A DNA stretch of 64,000 bases, taken from positions 41,555,079 to 41,619,078 of the forward strand of contig CM049309.1 in NCBI GenBank assembly GCA_026874595.1. Direction: 5' to 3'. Source of the DNA: Sipunculus nudus (taxonomy: Eukaryota; Annelida; Sipuncula; Golfingiida; Sipunculidae). The notes beneath the pieces were generated by a model, which saw only the letters and a program-made list of their open reading frames with translations, did no database searches and was not told where the DNA came from. Both the position numbers and the translations under genes were made by a program. Positions 46,273-59,798 of the stretch are shown one piece after another; the stretch's first letter is position 1, and every line of letters starts with the position of its first letter.

Positions 46273-47998
46273 AGGTACCAAATCTTCTATTGGTCATGAC
46301 CATTCCAGTTTTATATTCTTGGTTTAATTATAAAATACACACAATCCTATTATCATTATGGGGAATCAGTTGTGCTTCTGGATACTGCATGTGGGTGCCT
46401 TTTTGTTCTCGAGGGTTACAAATTCGCGATTTTCACGAAAGGGGAATTATCGGGAACATAAAACCTTCGTGAAAAAGAGGTCCCATCGTTGAAAATTGAA
46501 AGGGTTACATTATCAACAGAAATCGGTCGTATATATGTTCAAACGTTGAAATTTCAAATGATATCGGACTTTCCTTATTGCCTACCATGCATAAACGAAT
46601 TTTTTTTGGTGTTAACAAGATCTTTTGCACATAATATATAATATAGTTCATTCATATAATAATGATTATACTCTGTGCATAGTTTTTCTTTTGTATTGTG
46701 AGATCCCGAAAATGGAACTCTCGCGAAACACTGAAAAATGAAAATCGCGAAGTTTTAACCCCGCGAAAATGAAGCCAACCACATGTATACATTTTATCCT
46801 CTATATATTTATCTTGTAATCTGCATAATTGTTAGGAGATTTTTTTGCCTGCAGACTTAATATATATTACAGGCATGATTTCTGGTCACAGGAGTTCTTT
46901 AAGGTAACAAACACAAGACTCGTGAGAGTGCAAAAAACCAAAGACATACAAAACTAGAAGTAGCTCTCGCGTAATAATAACACTTTCTGATCGACCGGTT
47001 GACGTCACTGAGATATTAACAAGAGCTTGTAATGGTTTACGACCAAGAAGAGTAAACAATCCTCCATGTATAAACAATCCTAATGTACATCGGCATTTAA
47101 GGTAAACAGGCTGGATATTTTACGCATCGGTTATATAGCTCAGTAGGAGTCCATGCAGTGGAGAATAAAAGCTTGGAGTTTCCAAGGATGTAATCAATGT
47201 AAATTTTTCAAGTAGGATCATTAGCCATAACAGCACAAGAGTAAACCACATAGGTATGGCTCATTATAGGAAAGTGTCAGATCTTTACCATCCATGCATA
47301 CCAGTACATGATCCGTGTGAAGTCGGCGATGCCAAGTTGACGAATTTTGTAAACGCTAAATTCCAATCTGTGTTTGAGACCATGGACCAGCTATTCCTGT
47401 AAAGTTAAAGAATTAATAATCAAAACGAATAAATACTTCAGTGAACAAAGGGAAACTATTTAATGAATAAAATGTATGCTGGGCACAAGTGAATATTAGC
47501 TGTACCCCGCAACCTTATTCTAATGAAAAGTTTGGATTTAGCTCTCAATAGTCAAAATGCGTGTGAGAATGTGTGGGGCTGAAGTCCCTTCTCGTGAGAA
47601 TGTGTAACGAGGGATGACTGCGTAAGTCTCATGCTCTGAGCGTGAGACTGGCATGTCAGTGAAGCTGGTTTCTAGGTTTAACTCTTGCCATATTATGTCT
47701 CAGTCGATTTAACACATCATATAGCAGATCTGTTTGTTCATTTTTGTCGCCCCAAGCTCCGATGTGAGCCTACAACCCGTGCTCATGTGTTAACGTTTGC
47801 CAACTGTCAACAAACAATTTGCCTCTCCGAGTCTAGAGGGCTCATTTGTGTGGTATATACCTATGCCAGGGGTTTCGGTTCACGATATTGGTTCGACTGG
47901 GACAAGAACCCACAATCTTGTTACTCCACGAAACATGGATCCCAATTTTCATACTATTTGTGAATGCGACCTGATTTAAAGACTCTATGGTCTGTTCG

Positions 47999-48170
47999 CA
48001 GGGGCGGATCCAGGATTTAGGAAAAGGAGGGGTCCATACTAATAACAAAACTTGGAAAAGGTCCTCAAGTCCGATAAAGGGGGTCCAGGCCGAAAAAAAA
48101 TGGCCTGAAACCCTTAAAAAGATTGTGGTGTCAGAAAAAAGGGGAGCCTGGCCCCCTGGTTAGTGTATAA
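47999..48170 (+). mobile_element. Transposon terminus CAGGGGCGGATCCAGG and G-rich body
   Basis: CAGGGGCGGATCCAGGATTT matches the end at 21596 exactly. The following sequence (GGAGGGGTCC, GGGGGTCCAGGCC) continues to about 48170, where it becomes unrecognisable. The opposite end was not found. Confidence 0.45.
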
Positions 48171-49039
48171 GTCATATTTTATTCTGGTTAGAGTATAAGC
48201 CATATATACTCTGGACTGTGCATGTTATTTTTTTCAAATATGGATTTGTAAGGCTTTGTATCTATCCTGCCGCCAGGCGTCGCTATATATTACTTGCCGA
48301 CCCAAAGCTTGGACAGGGGCACAATAATTTGGAAAACACGCCGTCAGGACAAAGAAATATTGATTAAGATATAAATATATAGTTAATCCTATTTTTGGTT
48401 GTCTTAATTTTCCGCCACATGCAGCCTTGCACAAAAATCCAAAGGAATACTTAATGCAATACTTGCCACGTCCAACTAGGGCGGATATTTATATGGACCG
48501 CCTTCCGTAAGGCTGACCTTCTTGAAAAGATGTGATTGATTCGTGCCTGAAACAACCGTATCGTTGTAGCTAGACCTCATCAGAGACCGGGGTCTGTCGA
48601 ACATTTAATGAACTCCCGGGATAGGAACAAGTTCAAACTCATGATGAGCAGATCGCGAGTTGGTCAGCCATAAGCCGGTCACGTGATCATCTAACGATTG
48701 CGGAAGCTCGCCATCGTCAGCCCCATGTATAATCCCTTGTTGGTTTCGTTGTACGTGACTGACAAGTCTCGTGGGTTGTCATGCAGGAGTATCAGAGGGA
48801 GTTGAGGAATAGAAAAAACTGACAAGAACTAAATTAATTCTTGAAAAAAAATGTGTCGGCGAGATTATGTTGGAAATGGCTGTTCCCTTTGATAAATCTC
48901 ATTTGAGTTCTTGTTAATGTATTCTTCCGGTGTTCTAACGATTAGACACAAGGTCAGATGTTTCAATGAATCTAGCCAAGCAGCCTTCACCCTTTCACCC
49001 TGTTACTTTTTATACTATGTACCATTATTGGGACATTTT

Positions 49040-49415
49040 TATTTTTTTTAGGTTACCTCCTTCATTTTTAATGCTAGCTTAACTAAGTACATCTGCAGAA
49101 TTCCATTCCGATTTCGGACTACGTGACAGCGCAGTATCACACGCTTCCTTTCATGTTATACTGGTCAGACCCGGTGACTACTGCTCCTGCGGGTCGTTGG
49201 TGAGTATATCCCTATAGCTGGGTTATACCACCGAGGAACCCCATTTGTGAGTGAAACACGGCCGCTGGGCACGGTCTTCCCTTTAAGCCAGCAGAGCGCT
49301 GACCCCGGGTGAGGGTCGACCGTGCAAAATCTCACAGGCACGGGTGAGATTCGAACACACGATCTCCCGGTTTTGAGTCCTGTACCTTACCCCTGAGCCA
49401 CAAAATCCGGTCGGC
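49040..49415 (-). mobile_element. tRNA-derived SINE copy 3
   Basis: On the minus strand: head GTGGCTCAGGGGTAAGG, box B TGTTCGAATCTCAC, the shared body, GGTAACCT end and A-rich tail. Flanked by ATTGGGACATTTT at 49027-49039 and 49416-49428. Confidence 0.88.
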
Positions 49416-50837
49416 ATTGGGACATTTTCTAAAAATATATAACATACATGGCCGATTCTGTTTATAAAGCCTCTCGTGTGTGCATGCAAATAGCACTTGG
49501 AAGCGAGGGACTTTGAATTTGGAAACAGAATGCGCAGAACGATTTTAGCAATTTAAATATTTCTTTCTCTGTGACACTGTGACATTAGATGTAAATTCCT
49601 GTTTCAAAGAGTCGACTTATCATAATAATGTATTGTTCACTTTTATCACTGTGACCCCTACAACTTATTCAAACCCTTCTTGGTGGTTATGTATAACTAA
49701 GGGGCAGATCGGTCAGAAACCTAATTAATTTTCCGGATGCAATTAAACGCACAGAGTTTACTCAATTGATTCAGTGATATCTGATCCGTCAATCTTTGGC
49801 CGGTAGGAAATTGAGCAAGTTTTAATTAACATACTTACTCTAACTGTCCACATTGAGCAAACACTTGTGTCGGCGTTACATGTGTACAGGTGCAGTGTGC
49901 TTCTCCGCTATACGTGAGTGCCGTATACTCGACTGGTCACATTAGATCATGCGGTCGTCGGTCTCCGGTTATGTATGTGGATTTACGTTTCATAAATGAA
50001 ATTTAAGGTAAGCCAGATCTGTTAGTTTTTAGGACACACTCAGGGCGTTACATGAAAACTGCATTCCCAAAGGATCAGGACACTATTGAATAATGATACT
50101 GTAAATATTGAATTAAAGGTGATTACCTACTTACGGCAGTATATTTCAGACAGGTCATTGTTGATAACTGATAAAGGTGGAACCCTAATTGAAAGCAAAA
50201 TCCCTCAGAATGACTGAAAGATGTATCCTTCACTTCACACGTTTTGGTGATCACCACGTGACATTTATGGATTCGGAGTGTGATTTAGATTTAAATTACT
50301 TGAAATCTGACTCTCTTCCCCTCCTAAAAGTAACTGCATGCTGGTGGAGGACCGACTGTGGTCCTTTGCTTTCCATGTCTTATAAATAAGTGTGTCAGAA
50401 AAGAAAAATATTCAATCACCATGTGAGTGTAGAATTTTCACAAAGAATACCTATAGTTGTATTGCATTAAAGGATCTCTCAATCTTATGTTGTCTAAAAT
50501 ATTTAAATGTTACAGTGGACCATTTAGTCAAAGACATTTAGTGCATATTCAGCTACATTAAGACACACACTTGACACGGACTTAACGAATACTTCAAATG
50601 ATAAAGGCGTCCATGTGGCACAGTTCTATCCGTTCCTGAGCACTTGATCACAAATTTTACCTTTTTTGGTCAGTCTTTATAGCCTTCAGAGTGTTTAATA
50701 GTCGTGTTTACTTAAAGACGACAGCGTATAAACGATACACATTTCACCGGTGTGAGTACAGAACGAAGCACGCCGTGTACGAGCGCCGAGAGACACACCA
50801 AGAGGAAGTGGTAGGATAGAGGGATTAGAAATGTTTG

Positions 50838-50855
50838 TATGAGAGAGAGAGATAC

Positions 50856-50894
<39 letters not shown>

Positions 50895-51169
50895 TGAGAC
50901 AAAAATGGTGAGGTGGAAGGGGTGGGGGCACGAGTCAGATGGACATAGAGCAGAGAGAGAGAGAGAGAGGGGGGGGGGGGGGGGGAGAGGAAACAAAAAT
51001 GGTGGGATGAAAGGGGTGGCGGAACTAGACAGGAAGACATGGAGCAAATATGTGGGACAGAGAGAGAAAGAGAGACAGATACAGAGAGAGACAGGAACAG
51101 AGAAACATGGTGGCGTAAAAGGGTGGGGGCGAGGGGGCATGAGACAGAAAGACATGGAGCAAACGTATT

Positions 51170-51212
<43 letters not shown>
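50838..51212. repeat. Purine-rich microsatellite cluster: (GACA)n, (GA)n, poly-G
   Basis: Contains (GACA)n near 50860-50893, (GA)n at about 50953-50967 and 51171-51210, and a G-run near 50968-50985, embedded in related GACAGAGAG-type text with GGGGTGGGGGC motifs repeated. All long frames across it, on both strands, are artefacts. Confidence 0.9.
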
Positions 51213-54212
51213 ATATGTCGTGTCGTAGCCATCGTAGCCATACGGGTGTATACATGAACTATACATGTGCTTTATCTTGTGAAAGAGGTATGTGTACCCA
51301 ATAAATAACACACCATGGAGCCCCAATATAAAAAAAAATACAGATAAAATCAGTCAGTAGAAAAAATGCGTCTCACGCAAGAAAAGTGAAAGCTTGAGGA
51401 CAGACCAAGTGACACAAAAGAGGGACTTGATAACGTTTGTCACAGATGGGGTTATGTTGTTGGCCGTCGTGTGGGAGTTTTGGGTTTATCTGAACCTGGC
51501 TTAATCTCTGACTGGACGGGGTATTTATTACTTTAACCAGCCTGGGCTATATGACCGTGGTTTGTACGGGGATCAGTATCACCTGTACAAAGCTTTGTGA
51601 CACCCGGTATGTGTGGACACTTCTACAGACTGTAAGTAAATTGCTTTGGCACATGTGACATTTGCATTAGTTACCTGGACGTTTCGTGCAGGTGCAATCT
51701 GTTGTTGAAATAATTAAGGGGCACTTTTAGGGCTGCACTTTCAGCATATTTTCATGACCACCATTTGATTTTTAAGGATTAAGAGAGTCATGTTAATATA
51801 ATTTGTCAGATGACATTCGTCCCCCCCCCCCCTCCCGCCCAGTAAGCGGCTGTTATTGTAATGAATCTTGATCCGGTCACTGCAGGGGCCCGTTGTGCAT
51901 GGTGCTTTCTGTCTACATTTGTATATAGGTGCGTGTGTACTGAAGTCTTAATTCCCGCCACCATGAGGGTATATTATGCGTTCATCCCCGTTCGTGTGCG
52001 TGTGGGTGTGTGTTCATAACATAACTCACGCAATTAGAAACGGAATCGCATGACTTTTTCAGGGCATTTCGGGAATAGGCCAATGAAGAATCGATAAGTG
52101 TATGGAGAATATTGGTGTTGATCCGGCTCATGATCCAGATACAGGATGGTCAACCATGAATATTCACAAATCTCTCTTTTCATAAATATACATGTAGTAT
52201 GTTTTGCGAAGACCTCCGGCATTAATACACGTGGTTTGCAAAGTCATTTCCACACAATGGTGCAACAAAAATCAAAATTCTCATATTTTTATTTTCAAAT
52301 TACAAACCTTTAAAAACATTGAACTGCGAAATCAAACGAATGACTTTCGAATTGTAGACATATCAATTTATATCGCCATGATAATAACTGGTGTGTCACT
52401 ATTTAAATTTCCAACCTTGTTTAAAATAATCCAGGTTTGACCAGCTGAATTTAGCATAAATGCCAAAGAAAATATCCCTGTGGAATTTAATCCCAAAAGT
52501 GATTTCTAAACGCTCATTCTAAACCAGACCAGAATATGATAAAGGAAGAATAGTTTAGTTTGAGAACATAGGGAACATTTGTATTTATTTACACAAGTTT
52601 TATACAGGGTAATAAACCAATCAGCTAAAATCAAGCTGGTCCACTTTAGTGTCATGAATTATTCAAAAATAAAACATATATTAACTAAAATATCAATACA
52701 ATACATGCATAATACCAAAGCTATATAGGAATTACAAAACATGAATATCATGATTATTTGGACTCTCAAAAATACAAGCATATGTTTCAAAAGTATACAA
52801 GCAGATTACTAAAATATCACAGACGGTATGAATCTATAATATGAGCGATAATATGAGCGATAACAATACAATATTCTGTTACATTGATAGACTTAATCAT
52901 AGGAAAATTCAATTCAGCAACATTGAATGAAGGTTATTATTATTTTTATATTGCCAAAAAATGCTAAGTAAAAGTAGTGCTATACACACACATTCAAAAT
53001 GTGTAGCTGTACCATATGTCATGCAGCCGATACATTATCAACAATTTCTCATTTTATTCGTTTCTTGAAGAAGCACATGATGTAGCTAATCTAGATTAAC
53101 TGAATAAACTATTCCAGACTTTTGGCAAAAAAAATAGTGAAGCCTTTTTCAATATGGAACATAAGGAATTAAAATAATCACATGCATACTATTTATTTAC
53201 AGGAGTACGCATAACATTCATAGTTTTTATTATTTCTTATTAAAAATCGCATAAATAAGAACGGGCAAGTCAGGAGTGCTACTCAAGCACGAGTGTTCCA
53301 TGGCTCGGCTGTGGCTGCTAACATAATAGCCTAAACTTGAGTGTGCTTGTGTAGACAAGTAAAAGCCGTGGCCAGACGAATCCGGTATGGGTATGTAGTA
53401 TAATGGCAACAAAATAACTGGAGTACGCGACAGCCGCTACTGTATATATTGTTTACACAGCAATAAACCAGACGTTATTCAAACGTGAATACATTGTTAT
53501 TGCACCCCATAGCGACAATACCAGGCGTCTGTACCTTCCTTCACTTTTACCTTGAAGGCAAAAGCCCAGTATTTGCCTGGTCACTTAAAGACCAGATTCA
53601 TATGTTGCTGCCCGGAGTAACAACACACACCGAAGGCAGTGTCTGAAACTTTCACACCTAACGGCTTATTTATAGTTCTCTAGCTGTCTTCTTGGACACT
53701 TCTATAGACAAAGGTATATTTTACGTTGATTTTATCATTCAGGGCATCTCAGAAACACTTATAGGCTGGGTTATACTGCTTAGAGACTAGTACCCTATAA
53801 TACTAGTATTTTTCTCGTTCAACCTTTAGGGTGTTATGTAAAAGGACATTATACGCATGTACTGCATGGACCAAATTTATTTTTGTAAGAAAACCCTGTT
53901 TCGAAATTTAAACATTTTGCCATGATAAATCACTATTTGTCGAGATATTCTGGCGGAAAGTCTGTCACAGAAGTTCACACAAGATATGGAGGTATTTACC
54001 TAAAATAAATTGGCATTTTCCATGTCAATGTAGATTGTATATAAAAAAGAAGCCACTTCCTCGAGAATGTCAGGGAATAGAAGTTTCTTCTTTCTTTAGA
54101 TGGAAAGTTCAGTATGCATGACAAGAAATCAGTATTATGAAATATATATAGAAAGTATGTATAAATCACAAGAAATTACATTTTGCAATTAATTTTCTTT
54201 TTACTTTATTTC

Positions 54213-54414
54213 AGATGTGAACCACAATCCTTGTAATTGGAAGTTAATACAAACACTACATCGTAGCCTGGAGACGCTGTTAGAAAGCTGCAAATCGACA
54301 AGCGAGCGTTACAGTTCTTCTTTACGGTGTTACTTGTGTTGAGATACCTTGACAGTTTCAACTTTGGTTCCAACTTTTCATAACATTGCTGTTGTAATTA
54401 CATATACCCCAAAG
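54213..54414 (+). promoter_or_regulatory. Splice acceptor and 5' UTR of the DYNLT4-like exon
   Basis: A strong pyrimidine tract ending ctttttactttatttcag (AG at 54213-54214) opens the exon. The first ATG after it is followed at once by TGA, a minimal upstream frame at 54215-54220. The next ATG in good context (A at -3) is the coding start at 54415; the frame is open a little farther upstream but has no ATG. Confidence 0.6.
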
Positions 54415-55035
54415 ATGTCTACGAAACTAAGCATGGAAAACGTGCAGTTGTTGGACCCTAACAAAGCGCCAGGTGGCAGACGCCCGTCACAATCGACCAG
54501 CCAGTCCGGTGACCATGGTCCGCTGCATGGCGGACCGTCGCTGTCGCACGCTCACCGTCGCATGTCTCGAATCGACAGTATCGCTGGCTTTCCCGGTCGT
54601 CGCATGTCAATGTTTAGACGGGGTAGTGTCGCAGCATCTTTTAGAACCGACAACACGGTCAGTCAAATGCCAGTGAAACTACAAAATACGTATAAACTAG
54701 GCCCCGAGGAGCATGAGAAGTTTAATGCCAGCAAAGTGGAAAAAGCTTTGTGCAGCACATTGGATTCCTTCCTTCAGGACGAGGAGTATGATCCGCGGAA
54801 ATGTGCCGCGATGTCACAAAATTTGTCTGACGTCATAAAGTCACGTGTCAGAGATATGAATTTCCCGCGGTATAAAATCGTTTGCAATGTTATCATTGGT
54901 CAGAATAATCAACAAGGCGTCCGGTGCTGCAGCAGAGCAGTGTGGGATACAAAGACAGACAATTCGGCCAGTGCCAGTTTTCAAAATCACTCTTTGTTTG
55001 CCATTGCCACTGTGCACGCAGTGTATTTTGAATAA
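54415..55035 (+). CDS. DYNLT4-like Tctex1-domain dynein light chain (206 aa, single coding exon)
   Basis: Residues about 96-206 form a complete Tctex1 domain: EHEKFNASKVEKALCSTLDS, PRYKIVCNVIIGQ, RAVWDTKTDNSASASF and the closing HSLFAIATVHAVYFE, the usual dimerising beta-strand end. The PRYK(I/L)VC and SLFA(I/V)ATVH strings and a long basic N-terminus favour DYNLT4 (TCTEX1D4) over DYNLT5, from recalled human sequences. The family serves as light or intermediate-chain-binding subunits of dyneins, often ciliary. The first 95 residues are low-complexity and carry four R-R-x-S sites (Ser25, 51, 65, 71). The canonical PP1 motif RVxF reported for human TCTEX1D4 is not seen. The start is the first ATG in good context after the acceptor. 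Confidence 0.88.
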   Translation: MSTKLSMENVQLLDPNKAPGGRRPSQSTSQSGDHGPLHGGPSLSHAHRRMSRIDSIAGFPGRRMSMFRRGSVAASFRTDNTVSQMPVKLQNTYKLGPEEHEKFNASKVEKALCSTLDSFLQDEEYDPRKCAAMSQNLSDVIKSRVRDMNFPRYKIVCNVIIGQNNQQGVRCCSRAVWDTKTDNSASASFQNHSLFAIATVHAVYFE

Positions 55036-55385
55036 AACGCAACAGATCAAGATAAGAATTTATCCATAATGGATAAATATATATATACATATATACATGA
55101 AATTCCAAACGGGGCATATTTATCACAAATGTCACTTCTTTGGAATTTAGTTAAATGTTATACTTAATGTATGAAGTTGGGTTTTTGACGATATACATAC
55201 AGCCGTCATTTTTTGCTTAAACATTCGATAAGGCTTGAAATGCAATGATTTACAAACATCATTCGTTCAGTAAAAATTATTTTTTTAGTTTACTGAGCAT
55301 GTTTAACGTCGCCGGACGGACAGTGATGTAAAGAAAACATTAATCAAATCCACTGTTATTTATTTTGTATGGTTTGCGAAATAAA
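55031..55385 (+). terminator. DYNLT4-like 3' UTR poly-A signals
   Basis: AATAAA at 55031-55036 overlaps the stop codon TAA (55033-55035); another AATAAA lies at 55380-55385. The later one would give a normal 3' UTR. Confidence 0.5.
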
Positions 55386-56820
55386 AACTCTATAACATCC
55401 CAGAGCCCTTCTTCTTCGATCGGGTATTTGATCACGTTAAAAGAGTAGATTCTTGTGAAATGTTCATGCCTAACGTAAGTGTTTCATAGACTCATCAGCA
55501 GAGCGGCTCCCAGTGATATGAGCATTTGTAAAGTGAAGTAAATTGGTCTGTCGTAAAACGATAAAATGTATGACCTGAAATACATTCGTGTGACAACAAA
55601 TATCTTAACTACTTAGCGTCTATGTGCCGTAATTGCCGAGACAAGGCTTGCATAAACACACGACTGGAATCAAGGAAAGGTGTCGATTAGTGGGAATGAC
55701 TACAGGGGAAATTTACGCATGAGTCATTAAAACTGATCGATTGACATCGATTAACTTTTTCCTGTTTATCAAGTAGAGGTGGTGATTTATTTTTATATAA
55801 TTTACCATAAATTTGATAGATGTTTCATTCATATAGCGTTCATAAAAAATCGTACTACAGACGGTGCGCAAACATTCTTTTAAAGGACGAAAGTGTGATA
55901 AATCATAACTACTCCTTTTAAAGAATTATCAATAAGCTAATATTTCCGTTGCTTTGGATTTTAAGTTGATGATGGTAAAAATCTTATATTAAGCGAAACG
56001 TTCATTTCACCATCTAGATGCCACAATGGCGACACATTGCTCACATAGAACGACTGAAAGAAGCAATCAGTGCCGGAATCTGTGTCTGTGGTTGTATCAT
56101 CGTTTGTTATGGGTTCATAACTGAAATGAGTATGGCCCGGGTCCCCCGGTGTGTAATTCTCAGCCTTGCACAAAGGCAATATCATCGTCTACATATATGA
56201 CAAACGTAATTGATACCTGCATGTCGTGCTAACGAGACCATCAAGACTAGGTTGTCACGTGTTCTGACACACATCACCCCTTATCCACCTGATCAGATTC
56301 CGTATCTCCTATCACCAAGGGGCGGATGTCAAGTGTCCTTCATTGTTAATTAGGAAATTATTGTCCTTGTAGACCACTGTACCAGTTAGATAATGATCAA
56401 ACGTCTTCGGAACGAATTATGCCCAGACACTCGATCAGATATGACTTAGGGCGCCATCTATCAGTCTGATGACGACCGAAGCGTTTCTTCGGCTATTCAC
56501 AATATACATACACACAAAAATCGAATGCATCTTTAAAGACTTGTAGAAAAAGACATTAATGACAACTTAAATACCATGGGATTTGCTACAGAAATAAAAC
56601 CAGAGGATATACGCTTCCTGTTATATAGATGAAGTATAGGCTTTTGTATTTGGACGTGTTTATATATGTATTTACAGTTTGGAGATTTTAGACACTGAAA
56701 TTCTGTGTAAGATTAAAAGAGTGCATATAATATTAATAATACTGGAGCAATTTTAAGGGTTAGTAGAGACTCCAATGACCATAGGGCCAAGTCGGATAAA
56801 AGATATATAAGCAGTAACAG
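55386..56820. other. Intergenic, no gene recognised
   Basis: AT-rich sequence with no repeat or coding frame that I can support. Confidence 0.4.
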
Positions 56821-56842
56821 ACACACACACACACACACAAAC
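56821..56842. repeat. (CA)n microsatellite
   Basis: About ten CA units. Confidence 0.9.
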
Positions 56843-56949
56843 ACCATCACATGGATGATTTACACCCAGTGTTACGGAACCTATTTTAAAAGATCTCGTA
56901 TGCGTGATGAACACAAATTTTGTAATGGAGATTAAAAAAAATCAGATTC

Positions 56950-57678
56950 TGTAACACTAGGCAGCGTGAAATGTCTAGGGGAATGAATAAAGAAGTCAGT
57001 GTTTTTTTTTTGTTAACAAATAACTATAATTTATTCTTAAAACAACCCTAACAATACAATACACTAAATCAATACAATTATACAGTAAAACAGCGGTATA
57101 GCAACAAGTCAGTACAATCACAGAGAAAATAATATGTGTGCACGGTACCTGGATACCAACACCATCACAACAATAAGTCCTTTAAATGTAAACTCTCGGA
57201 GAATGACAGTCCAGTGTAAAGCTCTTGTAACATCCAGAAAGTAAGCTGAAGTCCAAATGCATAAAGTCCAGGAAACAGTCTTTGAAAATCTATAAATTGC
57301 CGCATTCGTCGGATAAGGTCCTGACACACGCTTCTGCGTCCGCTGGAATCTGCTGTGCTGCTCTCTCTGCCCTCCTGCTTAAACACAGCCCCTTGTATAC
57401 CTTCTCACCTCAAGCCGAGAATTTTCCACTTCTCGAACAGTCTATAAGATCTTGCACAACACGCGTTTCAGGAATTCTCTAGAAAAACAGCGCTGTGTAT
57501 CTCCACACACCAGGCTCATCACCTGACCCCGGCCAGGCGTAAAAAAAAACCCCAAGGCTCACATGACAACGAGAGTTCAACCAGTACGGATAAAACATAG
57601 AATGTAACACGCGGCCAGACACGAGCGCCACAACAGGAATTACGCACGTGTTACATAATAAAAAGAGCACCTGTAACA
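56950..57678. mobile_element. Possible solo-LTR-like remnant (TGTAACA ... TGTAACA)
   Basis: The 729-bp segment starts TGTAACACTAGG and ends CACCTGTAACA, so both strands have TG...CA-type ends. It is GC-richer than its surroundings and contains several GTAACAC/GTTACAT strings. Just to the left, 56868-56961 is a short inverted-repeat unit (AGTGTTACGGAACC / GATTCTGTAACACT). No clear target duplication was found, so this is a weak call. Confidence 0.3.
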
Positions 57679-58549
57679 CCAGAAAGGCAAGTATTGAGTT
57701 GGTCGGCAGAGTGGAAAATGTTACTCAATTACCTGCTACTAGGTGGCAGTCGTGTGTGGTCTGAAAGGTAGACCGATCTTTCCAATAATTAAATTACACC
57801 TGTTCAACGAGGGAGCTACAGTGTTAACATTATTGAAAGTATCTGACAATGCCCTCTATGGAATGTTTTCTATGTCGTGGAGACATGAGGTCAGAGGGTT
57901 AATAATATAAAGAAGACGAGCTCGAGAAGTCGATGGATTTGAGTGCTCTTATATTGACTTAGAACCATCTAATATTTAAAAAAATCTATTATATTTTGTG
58001 TCATCAGTAGATCTGTTAGGACATCTAATATCTTTATATAAAGTCCCTAGACAGTGCACTTAATTAAGTTATTTTTAATCTTTGCCTTGTAAAATAATGA
58101 GCGGAAGGGTTATTCTTGGCTTAATATCACTTGGTCTGAATTAAAAAAAATTCCTAATGAGATTTCAAGGGTCTTGAACAAAGGCTCTTGAATTGGACCT
58201 CAACATTTAAACAATGTCCCTAGTTTAAAATTTAGTCCAATTATATATTTACAGTTATACAGATCTGATGTTTCGCCTTAATCAGTCCATTTTGAGTTAA
58301 ACTTGATACCAAAGCCCTGATAACTTAGCACCTATTATAATGTATGGTATAGATGGCTGGCTTTGAAATTTAATGTTATGATTTTATTTTTTGTTGTGAC
58401 TTTAATGTTACCACCTACATTGATTATATTAATGTGACCGTGTACATGAATTTTGATGATACATGCAGTCGATATATACATCACTTTTGTCAGTCCTATT
58501 TTCCAGTAATCATCAAAAGTTTGAAGAGAATAAGTTCACGTATAGTTCA
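57679..58549. other. Intergenic, nothing recognised
   Basis: AT-rich, apparently unique sequence. Confidence 0.4.
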
Positions 58550-59798
58550 CAACAAAGTGACTAACACCTGTGAGATTTCTTAATCAACAGGCTGTCTTGA
58601 GCAAAAAACCATACTAAGCTCCCCAAAAAATATGGAATGCCTTTAAATTTTGCAAATTTTAATTCAGCAAGAAATACTTTATTTTTCGTTTGAGACTTGT
58701 GGCGCCACCCATGATTTTTCATCATTTTGACAGTAATGTGACAGTTTTCCATACCTGGATCATAAACTGGAGATAGAGTAGATATGCTAGATCTATTTTT
58801 TAGGGCTTTAACAATGCATCGAATAATCGATGCATCTAATCGAAGCCAGTCATTAATCAATAATCAAATCGGGCAGGAAATAATCGATTAATTTCAATTT
58901 TTGCATTTCATTCATTTTCATACCTTTTCGGTCTCTAGCTCTTACATAGGAACAGATAAACAGCATACATGATGAAGTAGCACTGTTATTTAATAAAGAA
59001 AGTCACCTTATATCCTTAGCACAATAATGGATGAGAAGATATAAATATTACTTGCTCTGCATAAATTCTCAGGTATATAATAATCTTAATCTTATAGGAT
59101 CATAGCTTATAGGATGAAACTTTTAGTAGATAAACCTCTCTGACAGAATAGGTTGATGGTATACAATAATCGAACGGTGAATCAAATCGAAAGGCAATAG
59201 TCGATAATCGAATTCAATCGGAAACCCCTCGACAATTCACAGGCTCAGTATTTTCAGGTCATCACTGTAAGTAAAATAAGAAATTAAAACAAAAACAGGC
59301 AAACCATTCCATAAAAAAATGTGACTAACAAATGTGAAATTTCTCTATAATTGGTCCCTTCTTAGTCAAACATTCATATGATTTATAAATAATTTTGGAT
59401 ATCTGCTTAGACTGAACTAGACTAGTAGCACCATTTATAAATTATTTTCATATATCTATGCAAATCATTTGGCAATGAAATGTTATAAAAGTTTAATACA
59501 ACCAGACTCTAATGAGCAAACAATCATATGAATTCCTAGCTTTGTTGCCTTTACATATTTTTTACTGTTGATCTTAGATTCATCAATTGTATGACTCCTT
59601 ACTTCTATTTTTTAGGTACCGAGACTGTGTGCTGGGATAGTTTGCTGGGAATTTTTGTATAAAGCAAAACTCAACTGATAGTGTGAAAGAATAGGCATAA
59701 TATTGCTCCTGATAATGTCTTTTAAATATGTGACTAACCGTTGAGAATAATAGGTCATTATGTCATGCTATTCAGCTGAGCGTCATGACCCATGGATA
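58550..59798 (+). mobile_element. 5'-truncated Helentron/HINE-like fragment with a nested hAT-like piece
   Basis: The 3' motif TTCAGCTGAGCGTCATGACCCATGG lies at 59771-59796, matching the ends of D and E but without the second half of the hairpin. A lone GTGGCGCCACCC core is at about 58699. Between them, 58805-59232 has TAGGGCTTTAACAATGCATCG and many TAATCGAT/ATCGAA strings, suggesting a nested hAT-like insertion. No 5' hairpin is present. Confidence 0.45.

Larger units (their letters stand above)
43542..54212. other. About 10.7 kb without recognised coding exon (possible 5' UTR intron)
   Basis: Holds (GT)n near 43857-43872, (TA)n at 44587-44626 and 46187-46269, a transposon terminus at 47999, SINE copy 3 and a purine-rich microsatellite. 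At 46430-46780 the phrases TCGCGATTTTCACGAAA, CGCGAAACACTG and CCCCGCGAAAATGAA look like a worn CGCGAA-type repeat. No coding frame with family resemblance. Confidence 0.5.

Noticed and set aside
47685-47963. 92-residue frame and a box-B-like GGTTCGACT nearby
   Set aside because: No family resemblance, no box A at the right distance, and no splice context.
50695-51326. Frames up to 204 residues rich in Ser/Leu
   Set aside because: Produced by (GA)n and (GACA)n microsatellite on the opposite strand.
54349-54414. N-terminal extension of the DYNLT4-like protein
   Set aside because: The open frame upstream of 54415 has no ATG and follows a splice acceptor within 5' UTR.
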